Below, piece after piece: positions 20,832 to 30,991 of a stretch of DNA of 64,000 bases. The DNA is from Rhynchopus sp. YZ270_cl-10 (lineage: Eukaryota > Euglenozoa > Diplonemea > Diplonemida > Diplonemidae), in contig OZ037876.1 in the NCBI GenBank assembly GCA_964035575.1, positions 806,001 to 870,000 of the forward strand. Reading direction: 5' to 3'. A model generated the notes under the pieces. That model was not told where the DNA came from. It saw only the letters and a program-made list of their open reading frames with translations, and did not search any database. A program made the position numbers and the translations under genes. The stretch's first letter is position 1, and each line of letters starts with the position of its first letter.

Positions 20832-22398
20832 CAGGGCATATCCTAAATATGAGGTCTGAGCGGCCAAATTTGCCAAAAGGGTGCAAAAAAAAGGGGCGGA
20901 TTTTTTTTTGATTTTTTTTCCAGGTTTCATCGTTGGTGGCGCTTTTAAACATCGGCATTTGCATTTCCGGAATCCGTCCGGCCAGTGGTGGGGTCAATTT
21001 GCCGAAATGGACAAGTTCTCGTTTTTGGTCAATTTCCGCACAGTACACAGTACACAGTACACAGTACACAGTACACAGTACACAGTACACAGTACACAGT
21101 ACACAGTACACAGTACACAGTACACAGTACACAGTACACAGTACACAGTACACAGTACACAGTACACAGTACACAGTACACAGTACACAGTACACAGTAC
21201 ACAGTACACAGTACACAGTACACAGTACACAGTACACAGTACACAGTACACAGTACACAGTACACAGTACACAGTACACAGTACACAGTACACAGTACAC
21301 AGTACACAGTACACAGTACACAGTACACAGTACACAGTACACAGTACACAGTACACAGTACACAGTACACAGTACACAGTACACAGTACACAGTACACAG
21401 TACACAGTACACAGTACACAGTACACAGTACACAGTACACAGTACACAGTACACAGTACACAGTACACAGTACACAGTACACAGTACACAGTACACAGTA
21501 CACAGTACACAGTACACAGTACACAGTACACAGTACACAGTACACAGTACACAGTACACAGTACACAGTACACAGTACACAGTACACAGTACACAGTACA
21601 CAGTACACAGTACACAGTACACACGGGGTCCACCAATCGTTTGGATTGTCGACATTTCGCAGAGTCACCAAAGTGTAAGATTTTTTCGGCATTGGAAAGA
21701 TTGGGCCATTTCTGAGAACTTCAATAAATCTCTGTAGATCTCTGAGAGATTTGTTTTTAATCCCCATTTTCATGTCGGGAGTTTACGTGGAACGCCTTTG
21801 AAACCGTGCGTTCTTTAAGGATTCTATAGGCAAAACAGGCGTTTTGCACCAAAAACCACAAGTTTCAACACAAAACCCGGCTTTTGGCCCAGACCCGTGT
21901 ATGTGGCGCCGAAATCACGCTTGCGCGTTATCAGAACCCTGCGTGGGCCACACACGGTCGTGCACACGTGCCCTTTGCCTTGTCACACAACCCACGTTTT
22001 CACACCCAAAAACGACAAAGCCGTTTGTGGGCAAAAACCACCCAAAAACCCACACACAGGGGTTTGCGAGTGTTAAGGATTAGCAAACCCAAATATACAG
22101 TACACAGTACACAGGTACACAAAAAACTAGAAAACGACACTTCGCTGCGACCACGGGCCACCCCATAGGGGGTGAATTTTTTCACACCGAAAATGGTGTT
22201 TTTGGACTGTTTCGCACCAGATCTTTCTAAATATTTTTTTTACGGGCACTTTTGTCAAGTAGGTTTCCCCTTAGACCCCCTAGACCCCTCGTGCAAAAAA
22301 AAAGGGGCAACGTGGGACCTTATAGCCGTGCAAAAAAAAGGGGCGCACTTTTTTTCAAAAACCCGCGGGTACCGGGTACAGACTTAGGATATGCCCTG
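20832..22398. mobile_element. hAT-type non-autonomous element carrying a 7-bp array
   Basis: The ends CAGGGCATATCCTAA and TTAGGATATGCCCTG are inverted, and CAGGG fits the hAT consensus YARNG. An exact 8-bp target duplication GTACTAGA lies at 20824-20831 and 22399-22406. The element is 1567 bp, without a transposase frame. About a third of it is the array at 21041-21622. The rest is unique, with A-rich AAAAAAAAGGGGCG words near both ends acting as subterminal repeats. The intact duplication and ends suggest recent insertion. Confidence 0.88.
21041..21622. repeat. Tandem array, 7-bp unit CAGTACA, about 83 copies
   Basis: A uniform array in the hAT-type element 20832-22398. A further TACAGTACACAGTACACAGG remnant of the unit occurs at 22096-22115, outside the main array but inside the element. 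Confidence 0.95.
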
Positions 22399-22554
22399 GT
22401 ACTAGAGTACTGTTTCTTTTTTTTCCAGGGAGCGCAAAAGAGGGGATAAAACGAGGTGAGTCGTGGCAACACGCCTGGTCACATCGGTACGTTGGAGAAA
22501 GGGAAGGAAAAAAGGTAAAGTAAGTAGGCGCGCACACTGGGGATAAGAGAAAAA

Positions 22555-22595
22555 TCTCGCAAGATGATCCCAAGTCTGTCGCTTTGGTCACCTCA
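22555..22595. repeat. Short dispersed hairpin repeat, CTAAGC family (diverged)
   Basis: CAAGATGATCCCAAGTCTGT then CGCTTTGGTCACC keeps the AAGATGAtCC start and the GGTCACC end of the family. Confidence 0.5.
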
Positions 22596-22659
22596 AAAAA
22601 AGGGCGAAATATGAAGCAGTCTTTCATCGACACAGGCAAGACTTCGCGCTTTAAAAAGT

Positions 22660-22705
22660 GAAGTTGATAGTGCAAAACGCCTCTGGGACGCATGGGTTAT
22701 CGCTC
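22660..22705. repeat. Dispersed repeat, GAAGTTGATAGTGC family
   Basis: GAAGTTGATAGTGCAAAACG then CCTCTGGGACGCATGGGTTATC; almost identical to 52438-52470 and related to 24347-24420. Confidence 0.65.
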
Positions 22706-23924
22706 AAAAAAGAAACTGTGATTGCTGATGCAGGCACCTCCGACTGACCCACGTACGATGCCAGCCATCCGGATGAAAGCAGAAGTACCCTGCGGCCTAC
22801 AGTAGATGTAAATAAATGGGTTAAAAAAAACTGAATTTTTGTAAGATGAATCACCTTAGGCACTTTGAGAATCAAAAAATAAGTTGGACGACAAAAAAAA
22901 TGTGGGTGAACACATCAATCTTGAATGGTAACGAGAGTTCTCGCAGCATGGTGCCTGCACACAAAAAAAAAAAAAAACTTGAAATATGCACTTTTTTTTT
23001 GTGAAACCTCTACAAACCAATGAGATGTGCGCAAAAACAGTATCACTTTGAAGTGACAAACTCGGACGTTTGCGGCTCTTGCTCTGAGCACAGTTTCGTC
23101 GCCTTTTGCCATCTACCCACATTATTATCATCTTGCGAGTCTGTACAGAGACTTACCACCACCAAGGTGTCGTAGCCCTTAAGGGGTTCGTTCTGTGACT
23201 CAAATGTCATCCAAAGGGGCTAGGGAGAGGATGCAGACGCAAACCTCATGCACGAAGAGTGTGCCACTTTCTTATCTCTATCAAACGACCGTACACGGAG
23301 CAACGCCCTCATATCGGTTAAAAACTGATGTGATCTGTAAAGAATAGATAAAAGAAAACCCTCATTACCAGTTGTGCAGTTGTCTCAAAAATAGGTGTTG
23401 TTGAAAAAGGTACCCCAAATCACCCTATTCTATGCGGTTTAAAAAAAAAATGGTTTCGTGATTTTTTTTAGCTTGATGATTCATCCCACACACCTACGCT
23501 CACTCTCCTCCTTTGGAAAAGGAAGAAGCAAGACTACGCACTGAACATAACGAAGGCGTCGCACTAGTCAACAACGACTGTAAGAAGAAAAAAAATACAA
23601 GACATAAAACTTGAAAAAAAAGATGAACCAGCAGTAAACACGCACACGCTTCTTTTCAAAAAAAAAAAAAAGATTTTTTTTTCTAAGTTTAACCCTTACG
23701 GAGGGGTTAAAAAAGAGAAGTTGAAAGCAGGGGCAGATGTAAGGTACAATTCGGTCAGGTTTGGTTTTGCAGCGTTCTCTCAATCTGTCTAAGATAGACA
23801 AAATTCCCTGGTTTTTTGTGTACTGCGCTAGTGGAAATGGATTGTTGAGGTGAAAAAAATCCTTCCATCCCCCTGGAAAACATTGGAAGAACGTGGGAAA
23901 CACTGCGACCAAGGGGGGATTTTG

Positions 23925-23990
23925 TTGTGTCGGTAATCGCCTAAGGACCTGCTTGGGGAACCTAGGGTCTGTACTCAATGCTGGCCGAAG
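23925..23990. repeat. Short dispersed repeat, CGACAATC family
   Basis: TGTCGGTAATCGCCTAAGGA then CCTGCTTGGGGAACCTAGGG; the second half is shared with 62331-62370. Confidence 0.6.
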
Positions 23991-24346
23991 CCTTTGTACT
24001 ACGGAAGGTATAGACGTCAGTCGTCCTGAACCCTTGAGTTTTTTTTCTTAACCCGCTGGAAACCCCATCCCAACCAGATTTGACCGAATACGGCTCAATT
24101 CAGAAACCCAATATATCGGGCCTTCGTTGAAAAGTGCAAAAAGAAAGAAAATAACATAAAAATACTTATAAATTGTGAAGGGGAAAAGACTTCTTTGTCG
24201 CGCTTATGTTTTCGTATCGTGTTCAAAAAAAGGAAATGACTTGAAATACAAAGCCCTCACTGGCTGTGTACCATTAGGGGGGAGGGGGAAATGATTTACG
24301 TCAAACCCAATCGAAGTACTAGTCTAGGGTATGTTTTTTAGAGAGT

Positions 24347-24420
24347 GAAGTTGACAGCGCAAACTGCTTCTGTACTGAACCCGTGGGGTTATCCAACCAA
24401 CGGGTTGCACGATCAGCTCA
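24347..24420. repeat. Dispersed repeat, GAAGTTGATAGTGC family
   Basis: GAAGTTGACAGCGCAAACTG is followed by CTTCTGTACTGAACCCGTGG and GGTTATCCAACC. The complement contains GGTTGGATAACCCC, resembling a tRNA T-arm/B-box. Confidence 0.5.
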
Positions 24421-24840
24421 TACGCAATGGGGGAAAATACAAACAAAAAGAAAATTTGAAAGAATGAATGTGACTCTCGTGCACACACATCTTTCAAAAA
24501 AGCTTGAGAAATGGCCGAAAAGGCCTTTACTATCCCGGGTTTGACACATAATTCAGGGGAAAAAAAGGGGTAAGGCTTGTTAGATGAACCTAATACGAGA
24601 GAAATACGTGTTCAGTCATCTTCAGGTATTTTCAGATCAAAAAAGAAACCTTGAAATGTGATGTGCAATCTTGCACGTATTTTTTGAAAAGTTGGTCAGA
24701 TGATCACCTCAGCTTTTGCACGATGGATGTGTGAAGAAGGCGAAAAAGAAGATATATTTTAGAGAGTGTGTATAGCATGACATTGTGCTTGGTAGGTTTC
24801 ATGCAAGAAACGAACCTGCACTGTTTATTTTTTTTTTTTT

Positions 24841-24903
24841 TTGATAAATTGTTGGAGTAGTGTAGTTGCCTCGGTTGTGTTGCCACAGTTGTGCAATCTC
24901 CAC
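24841..24903. repeat. 60-bp dispersed repeat, TTGTTGGAGTAGTGTAG family
   Basis: TTGTTGGAGTAGTGTAGTTG then CCTCGGTTGTGTTGCC and GCAATCTCCA. A second copy sits in an intron at 26521-26580. Confidence 0.75.
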
Positions 24904-25128
24904 TGTCTGTGTTTTTCAATATCACCCAGCCCCGCCAGAATTTTGAGTTTTGAAAAAGTTCTGTTGATGGTCCCAAAAAAACAAATTCGCGCTTCTCGTG
25001 ACCCCTACAAAACTCCTTTTCGCGGCCTCCGACATAAATTATTGTCATCAATTTTTGAATGATCGACAGAACTTTGTTATGGCACCCCTGGATAATATCG
25101 CCCCAAAAAGAGGGCTAGAATCGGTGCG

Positions 25129-25192
25129 AGACAGCACACTTCATCCATAACAGTGTGGCAGAGATGAGACAAATTAGTACCTCTGGCCTCAC
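25129..25192. repeat. 60-bp dispersed repeat, AGCACAC-TCATCCATA family
   Basis: GACAGCACACTTCATCCATA, then GTGTGGCAGAGA and CAAATTAGTACCTCTGG; a close copy lies at 39416-39475. Confidence 0.7.
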
Positions 25193-25285
25193 CACATATT
25201 TTAATATTTTTATTTTCGTTTCTCACGCTTTGCGGAGACGCTCTTTTCAATTGTTTAAAGAAAGATAGGAATGACAGAAAGAAAT

Positions 25286-25315
25286 GTTGTATCGACAATC
25301 ACTTTACACTACTGG
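25286..25315. repeat. Short dispersed repeat, CGACAATC family (partial)
   Basis: GTTGTATCGACAATCACTTT matches the start of the copy at 53036-53100 but diverges afterwards. Confidence 0.45.
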
Positions 25316-25471
25316 TATAAAGATTTTTTTTTTTTTTTGTTTTGTTTTTTTTGTATTCAGGAACCCCCTCTACGGGAGGGCTGATCCCTGGTAATGTGCG
25401 CGGGAAAATCTGCTGTTCTTTCGGACAGAGCTTCACATCGCACAGCACAAAAAAAAGGGAAAGAAAAATCG

Positions 25472-25502
25472 GTGAAGATGAACCTAAGCCTTGGTCATCT
25501 TT
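25472..25502. repeat. Short dispersed hairpin repeat, CTAAGC family (short)
   Basis: GTGAAGATGAACCTAAGCCT then TGGTCATC; the loop is shorter than in other copies. Confidence 0.5.
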
Positions 25503-26111
25503 TGGAAAGTACTAAAACAGAACGTCACAAAACAGCTAAACCCCCCCCAAACCCCAGCATCACTAAAAAAAAAAAAAAAAAAAAAAAAACAGAAAATTTC
25601 CCCACTCTCGTCACTTGGTGTGCGGACTGTGTCTCCAAGAGGAAAAGGGAAGCTGTCCCCCCTGCCCCGTCGCAGTGTGGAACCCCGCTAAGTAGCACAA
25701 CAACAAAACTAAGCAAGAGGCAGTACCAGTGGCGCGGCTACCAATAACTACCGTGTAGTCAGCGTCACGCCTACCATGGTAGGTTACAGTGGAAAAAAAA
25801 AAAAAAATTGAAAGATGAGTTTGCCTCGAATGGATACGCATCTTTTTAACAAACAACTCCTTCCGTTGATAGACATACTCTACTGGACCACATTCCGCAA
25901 TTCAGGAAATACCCCACAAAAAAAAAAAACTCACTCTCGCTTACCCGCAGTACTATGACACTGGAACGGCGGTGTTGTCGGAGTCTGGATGCACCCACGT
26001 CTTCTTGCGTGTTTCGCTGTGCACGTAAAACCTGTAGTTGCGTGGCAAAAAGATGGGTGGGTGATCAAAGCAAATGGGTGTAGACGGAACAATCGAAGGA
26101 GAAAAAGAGAA

Positions 26112-26152
26112 AATTCTGTAAGATGATCCTAAGCCTCACGGTGCTTAGTCTG
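26112..26152. repeat. Short dispersed hairpin repeat, CTAAGC family (best copy)
   Basis: AATTCTGTAAGATGATCCTA then AGCCTCACGGTGCTTAGTC. CTAAGC and GCTTAG form a perfect 6-bp stem around a CTCACGGT loop. It lies about 60 bp past the stop of the WW-repeat gene, in its probable 3' untranslated region. Confidence 0.65.
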
Positions 26153-26212
26153 ATTAGATTATTCTTTGGTTTATTCATCAGCCGTTTGTTTTTTTGTGTG
26201 TTATTGCGGTGC

Positions 26213-28852
26213 TTAGCCACCTTTATGATCGGAACGAAGGGGCTTGCCAGGTACATACAGTCGCTTGTCCTTCGTTGAGTACTGCACCCATCCATTGCCA
26301 AGGTCGGTTTTCGATGAGGGGTCCGTGCGCTTTGTACGTGTGGTTGCTGAGGAGGGGGTGTTTTTGGTTGGTTTAGGAACGCCAAAAAAATCGGCCAAAT
26401 ATTTTAGAATATGAAGGGTTACACACCTTTTTCTGGCGCCTCTTTTGTGTTTTCTTTGACCATTTTTTCGACCACAGCGCGGTTCCAGGTGCGTTCCTGC
26501 AATGGTTTTGTGAATTTTTTTTTTGATAATTGTTGGAGTAGTGTAGTTGCCTCGGTTGTGTTGCCGTTGAGCAATCTCCATTTTTTCTTCCTTTGGCATT
26601 CATACCTCAAGCCTCTCATTGACGTAATAGGGCGCGCCTTGGTAGTCAAACTCTTGCCAATCGGTGCCTCGAAGCAGTTCATCGGCAACGCAGGCGGGTT
26701 TGGCCCATTGCTTGGCTTTGCCGTTTGGGTTCATGAAGAAGGAGGGGCCTTCGGCAGGTTGGTACATGGTCCAGCCGTCTGCGACAAGGAGCTTCTTTGG
26801 TGCGCCTGCGGTGGGCGTGCCGGTGGGTGCGGTCGCGGGGACGGGTGTGGGGGACGGTCCGCCACCTGCAGCAGGTGGTGTGCTAACCTTTGAGTCGTCT
26901 GCCTTCGTTTCGTCCTTGTTGAGTGATGACGACGACGTCGAGTCGCCACTCCGCTTCTGGTTGTGCAGCACCTCAGGTTTGTGCCACTGCTTCATGCCCG
27001 TCTTCATGTTGAAGTACCACACCTGCCCCTCCTCCTTCCCCCCCACCTCACACCAATCCGCTGCAGTCGTTTTGTTCTCGCTTTGTGTCACCTCGTCTGG
27101 CTTGGAAAAGACCTTCTCCTTCTTCTTTTTGTGGTACCAGAAGACTGTGCCGTCGCCAGCACGGACCTCTTCCCAGTCAGATGCATCCTGTCCACGGGAT
27201 TTACCCAAAGAGCTTGCGCCCGAGTTGGTGCGCTCCTTGGTGCCTTCGAGGATGCGGGAGTTGCGTTTCTTGCGGTTGGAGGCGTTGCGGAGGTCCTTTG
27301 CAGAGTTGTTGCTTGTCTCCAAGGTGGCCTCGCTGTTGCTGCTGCTGTCCTGTCTCTTCTCGTCCTCGTCTTTCTCCTTTTCCTTTTCCTTGCCCTTATC
27401 TGTGTCTGCCTCAGGCTTCGCCGCTTCCTTCTCCACGACCTTCTCCTTCTCCTTCTCCTGCTCCTTCTCCGCTGCCACCTCTGTTTCCTTCACACTCCCT
27501 TGCAGTGGAGGTGACGACCCCACCGGCGACAGCAATGCGTCAACGGGAAGCTCTTGTGCGGAAGGTGCTACTGCAAGCGACATGTTCTCGGGGCTCACCA
27601 CAAGGGTGCCCAGTGTGCCCACTGCAGCGGCGGGGGCAGGCTTGGCAGCAGGCAGAGCGGTGGCAACTACCACCTCCTCCTCCTCCTCCTCTTTCTCCTC
27701 CTCGTCCGCCTTCGGTGCAGGAACCTCTGTGGTGTCCGGTGCCGCCTGCGCAACAACGACCTCCTCCTCCTTCTCCTCTTCCTTCTCCTCTCCGTCCTTC
27801 TCCTCCTCCTCCGCCTTCGGTGCAGGCATCTCTGTGGCAACCACCACCTCCTTCTCCTCAGGTTGCGTGGCCTCGACCTCCACCTTCTCCTCTTGAACAG
27901 CTGCCGGGACGTCGACCTCCTCCTTCTCTTCTTGCTTCTCCTCTACCCCCGCTGTCTCGTCTTCCTTCGCTTCTTGCTTCTCTTCCTCCTCTTCCTTCGC
28001 CGACAGACCTCGGATCACTACAATCTCCTCGCTTGCAGGGCTTAGCGGTTGTGCTGCTTCGACCGCATCTCCCTCTTCTTCCTTCTCCACCTTTGCAACC
28101 TGCTCAACGGGAGTGCTTGCGTCATCCTTTTGTTCTTCTTCCTCCTTCTCTTCCTTCTCTGCTTGTTGTGTATCTTCCTCTGCGCTGGCCTCGTCCTGCT
28201 CTACCTGATCCTCAAGAAGCACGCCACGTACTATTGGCGAAGCTTCTACCTCTTCTTTGGTTTCTTCGAATGCAGGCCGTGGTGAGTCCCCACCCAACGC
28301 CACATCCCCTTCAGGGAGTGCGGATGCAAGCGGCAGGTCGGCTGGGGTTGCGACTGCAGGCTCGATGACTTCGACAACCATTGCGCTGGGTGCGGCCTTT
28401 TCCGAAGCAGTTGGGGAGGAGCTGATCACATTGCGTTGTTGCGTCTGAGGCGGGCTTTCCGCAGAAAGCTCCAAAGCATTGGAGACAGGGGAGACTGCTT
28501 CTGCTTCGGGAGTAGTTTCGCGGAGGTGTGTGAGAAGTTCGCCAAGAGAAACATGAAGTCCGCTGAGCGATTTGAGAACAGATGGAGATGCCTTAAGGCA
28601 AAACCGTTTATCGTCACTCTGAGCATCCTGAAGGAATAGCCGAATAAAGTTTTCCACAAGAAACAGTGTCGGGCTCTCGGGCAGCTGGTCGCCAGGCTTG
28701 CATAAACAAGAGTCCATCACATCACCCAAAAGCTTGTGGAGGTTGTGCCGTTTGATGTAGTCCTTCCGCTCGCGCATCCACTCAGTCTCCACAGTGCGGT
28801 TTTCGCGCGTTTCGCGAGACTTTCCACGCCGCCTCTTCTCACCCTCCTTCAT
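26213..28852 (-). CDS. WW-repeat protein with N-terminal RIIa/Dpy-30-like segment (three exons)
   Basis: Exons 26606-28852, 26427-26496 and 26213-26346 give 816 aa. Donors are GTATGA and GTGTGT; acceptors are TTGCAG and CCTCAG; phases join exactly. Residues about 15-65 (YIKRHNLHKLLGDVMDS, then PESPTLFLVENFIRLF) resemble the RIIa/Dpy-30 dimerisation-docking motif. This is followed by about 400 residues of highly acidic Glu/Lys/Ala/Val-rich sequence, probably disordered or helical. The C-terminal 200 residues hold five WW-like modules: WEEV..FWYHKK, WCEV..VWYFN..QWHKP, WTMY..FFMN..QWAKP, WQEF..YYVN..TW, and WVQY..RLYV. The fourth is completed only across the first intron, which supports that intron. 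WW domains bind proline-rich ligands. RIIa segments often dock on ciliary or A-kinase-type helices, so a cytoskeletal or axonemal role is possible but unproven. Confidence 0.75.
26521..26580. repeat. 60-bp dispersed repeat within intron 1 of the WW-repeat gene
   Basis: Near-identical to 24841-24903 (GTTGGAGTAGTGTAGTTGCC shared). It occupies most of the 109-bp intron 26497-26605. Confidence 0.75.
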
Positions 28853-29763
28853 TGTGAAAGGGTGTTTAGGGGGAGGTGGGTGTATCTTCTGATGGAATTG
28901 TGTAAAGTTTTTTTTATTTTTACGCACACTACTTTGTGAGCGGAAAGTGTCACGTCGTTCACTCACCCAACCGTGCTCCGCAACACCACCACCCAACAGG
29001 TGATTTTTAGTATGTGTGGAAGCGTCAACGCAATATATGTGCTGGAAGCTACCTACGAGCGAGTAATTAATTTCCGAAAAACACAACAAAGCAGACCCCA
29101 GCACGCCTGAGCGCGTAATTCATATCAGAAAACAATCAATCGTTAAAAAGTTCCACACAAACCCCCACCGCGACGAAGCGGCAGAAGGCTGGTACTCACG
29201 ACGCCGACCTCTGCGCGCCAAGACGGAGACACCACAAGGATCAATGGAAAAAATAGAAAAGGGTGCTGAAGGAATGCAGGGTGAAAGGTGACGACGACGG
29301 CTGTAACGAGGTTGGGGTTTTTTTTTATAAAAGGCCGCACTCGCTGCGGCAGCGGCGGAACGTGCGGGGGCCGTGGGGGCGCAGGCGGGGGCGGCAGGGG
29401 ATAACGCCACCCTCGCACAGGCCGGCCGCAAGGAAGGCCGCAAGGAAAGCGGCGAGCAAGACGGCAAGCAAGCCCCGGGGGCTGAAGAAGCGCCGGCGGC
29501 GCAGTGGCCTACAAGGCCAAGACGCAATCCGCAATTCCGTCGGGGGAGAGGGCAGCATTTGCCGCTGCGAAGGGGACGTCACCGACACCTTTCCGTGATT
29601 CGGGAAACGGGTCAATTTTTTTTTGGCTGAGTTTTCTCTTAAAAGTTGAAAAATACAAAAAACAGACCGCAATAAGAGGGGAAATTTTCATTTTTTTTTT
29701 TTTTTTTTTTTTTTTTCTAATCTAATGAGGTTAGGCTATACAAAAAGAGGGTATGTTTTTGAC
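28853..29763. other. Intergenic region with duplicated block and a GC-rich island
   Basis: Holds the repeat block at 28917-29135 and an unusually GC-rich stretch at about 29330-29600, whose plus-strand frames are Ala/Lys/Arg-rich and frameshifted relative to one another. No intact gene seen. A 20-base T run lies near 29692-29716. Confidence 0.45.
28917..29135. repeat. Duplicated upstream block, copy 1
   Basis: The block starts TTTTTACGCACACTACTTTG and continues through GTGTCACGTCGTTCACTCAC, then CCAACAGGTGATTTTTAGT. About 115 bp match the copy at 34693 at all but a handful of positions. It lies 65 bp upstream of the start of the WW-repeat gene. Confidence 0.8.
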
Positions 29764-30339
29764 TTAGTCCACAAAAAACCATTCTGTCCCAGTGTGGCAG
29801 GATCCACAATGCCGGTGGGTGGAGACTGGGTAGAGCTTTGCTCTGTGCGAGCAACAGGAGCATTGTATTGTGAGGGGCGCGCCGTGGGTGCCTGGAGGTG
29901 GGGTGGCGGAGAGGTTGAAGACGGTGGGTTTGTTTGCATTGCCACCACCTTTCCCTGCATGCACGGTGTCAACTGGGGTGGTGGATCGTCGCTCATAATG
30001 TGACAATAAATCATGCTTGGGGGACATAGTCCGCGCGCTCCCTCCACTCCCACTGCGTTGGGGCAGGGAGGACCGAAGTTGCTGTGGTGCCGGGGGGCTG
30101 ACGTACGCTGCGCCACCACCACCATGATGCTTCCCGCCGTATGCTTCGATCCCTCGCAGCAGCGCCCTCCGTACCCCCAGCTCGTTGATCCCCAAATCCT
30201 CTTTCATATCACGATCCGTCAGTCCACACAACGTCAACCCATCAATCTCATGCCGAACAAACGCATCGCAATACATCGCCGCTCCAGGACCAACTGAGGA
30301 CACCCATTCCGCCACGTCTCTGACACCCCATGCATTCAT
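29764..30339 (-). CDS. SAM-domain protein with C-terminal Cys/His cluster
   Basis: The product has 191 residues. Start ATG 30337-30339 is preceded by a 50-base pyrimidine tract ending TTTTTTGACAG. Residues 4-67 form a sterile alpha motif domain (WGVRDVAEWVSSVG; DGLTLCGLTDRDMKEDLGI; GVRRALLRGIEAY), a five-helix protein- or RNA-binding module. The middle is Gly/Ser/Pro-rich linker. Residues about 159-185 contain C-x-C-C-x-H and H-x-H-C-x2-C-H (CSCCSHRAKL; THRHCGSCH), which could bind a metal. SAM alone does not define a function. It lies between the WW-repeat and the 1178-aa coiled-coil genes on the same strand. The SAM call is good; the zinc-site idea is inference. Confidence 0.75.
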   Translation of the reverse strand: MNAWGVRDVAEWVSSVGPGAAMYCDAFVRHEIDGLTLCGLTDRDMKEDLGINELGVRRALLRGIEAYGGKHHGGGGAAYVSPPAPQQLRSSLPQRSGSGGSARTMSPKHDLLSHYERRSTTPVDTVHAGKGGGNANKPTVFNLSATPPPGTHGAPLTIQCSCCSHRAKLYPVSTHRHCGSCHTGTEWFFVD

Positions 30340-30360
30340 TTCTTTTTTTTTTTCGTTTTG

Positions 30361-30410
30361 CTGTCAAAAAATGATTAAAGAGAGGAAGAGGAAGAGGAGA
30401 GAAAAATAGA
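30361..30410 (-). promoter_or_regulatory. Putative trans-splice acceptor of the SAM gene
   Basis: On the minus strand a 50-base tract of almost pure C/T ends in GACAG, 22 bases before the ATG. This is the arrangement expected for spliced-leader addition; trans-splicing itself is inferred. Confidence 0.4.
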
Positions 30411-30613
30411 ACAAAAAAATGGAGAATATTTTATCATACATAAAAGATCGCCACGGAATTTGGGCATAAACACTAAGGGAAACATGAGGGGGAGGAGAGG
30501 GTGAAGGGGCGAGGTGGTGGTGGTGGTGGTGGGGGGGCTTATAAAATAGAAAGATACGTCAATAAACTTCGCTAGGGAAGAGACAGATCAATCTGGAATG
30601 TGGAGACAAATAT

Positions 30614-30648
30614 CGGTAAGATGAACCTAAGCCTGTACTTGGTCACCT
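30614..30648. repeat. Short dispersed hairpin repeat, CTAAGC family
   Basis: CGGTAAGATGAACCTAAGCC then TGTACTTGGTCACC; it lies downstream of the 1178-aa coiled-coil gene. Confidence 0.55.
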
Positions 30649-30991
30649 ATACATAACAACGGGGGGGAATCTAAGTCATGAGGTGATGTATTTTTTTTGG
30701 GAGAATGAAAAAAAAAAAAAACATGCCGCCAAAATACGCAACTGTGGCATAGACAGAGAAGCAACGTTGCGCTGCTACCTCTACATCTATCGCCTTAGGT
30801 CGGCATGGCGGCAACGGTTTCCTCCACATCACATCAAAAGGGGTGTACAATACAGAGATAAAGAGAGAAAGAAAAAATCCAAGCAGGCTGGGAGAAACAC
30901 GGTGGGAGTTCCCTGATCGCAAAAAAAGAAGTCATCGATCTAAAAAAACTCGAATTGGTTTATTTTTGCAATTTTTTTTTCCACACAAAAA

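Larger units (their letters stand above)
22407..26212. other. 3.8-kb intergenic stretch filled with short dispersed repeats
   Basis: No coding frame here is convincing on either strand. It contains copies of several short repeat families (22555, 22660, 23925, 24347, 24841, 25129, 25286, 25472, 26112) separated by A/T-rich filler, and long A runs such as 25565-25589. Decayed elements too old to recognise may be present. Confidence 0.5.
30340..30991. other. Intergenic region upstream of the SAM gene
   Basis: No gene seen. Contains the SAM-gene leader, a GGT/GGC-rich tract near 30511-30537 and one CTAAGC-family hairpin repeat (30614-30648). Confidence 0.5.

Noticed and set aside
4411-21622. CRISPR arrays
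   Set aside because: The arrays are contiguous short tandem units with no spacers, in a eukaryotic context.
20827-21773. Multiple 200-270 residue frames on both strands
   Set aside because: By-product of the 7-bp array in the hAT-type element.
22387-22406. Splice or promoter meaning for the GTAC-rich flank
   Set aside because: GTACTAGA is better explained as the target-site duplication of the adjacent element.
26664-28368. Plus-strand frames of about 410-427 residues, Ser- or Pro-rich
   Set aside because: Antisense shadows of the acidic, low-complexity WW-repeat gene; composition mirrors its GAG/GAA codons.
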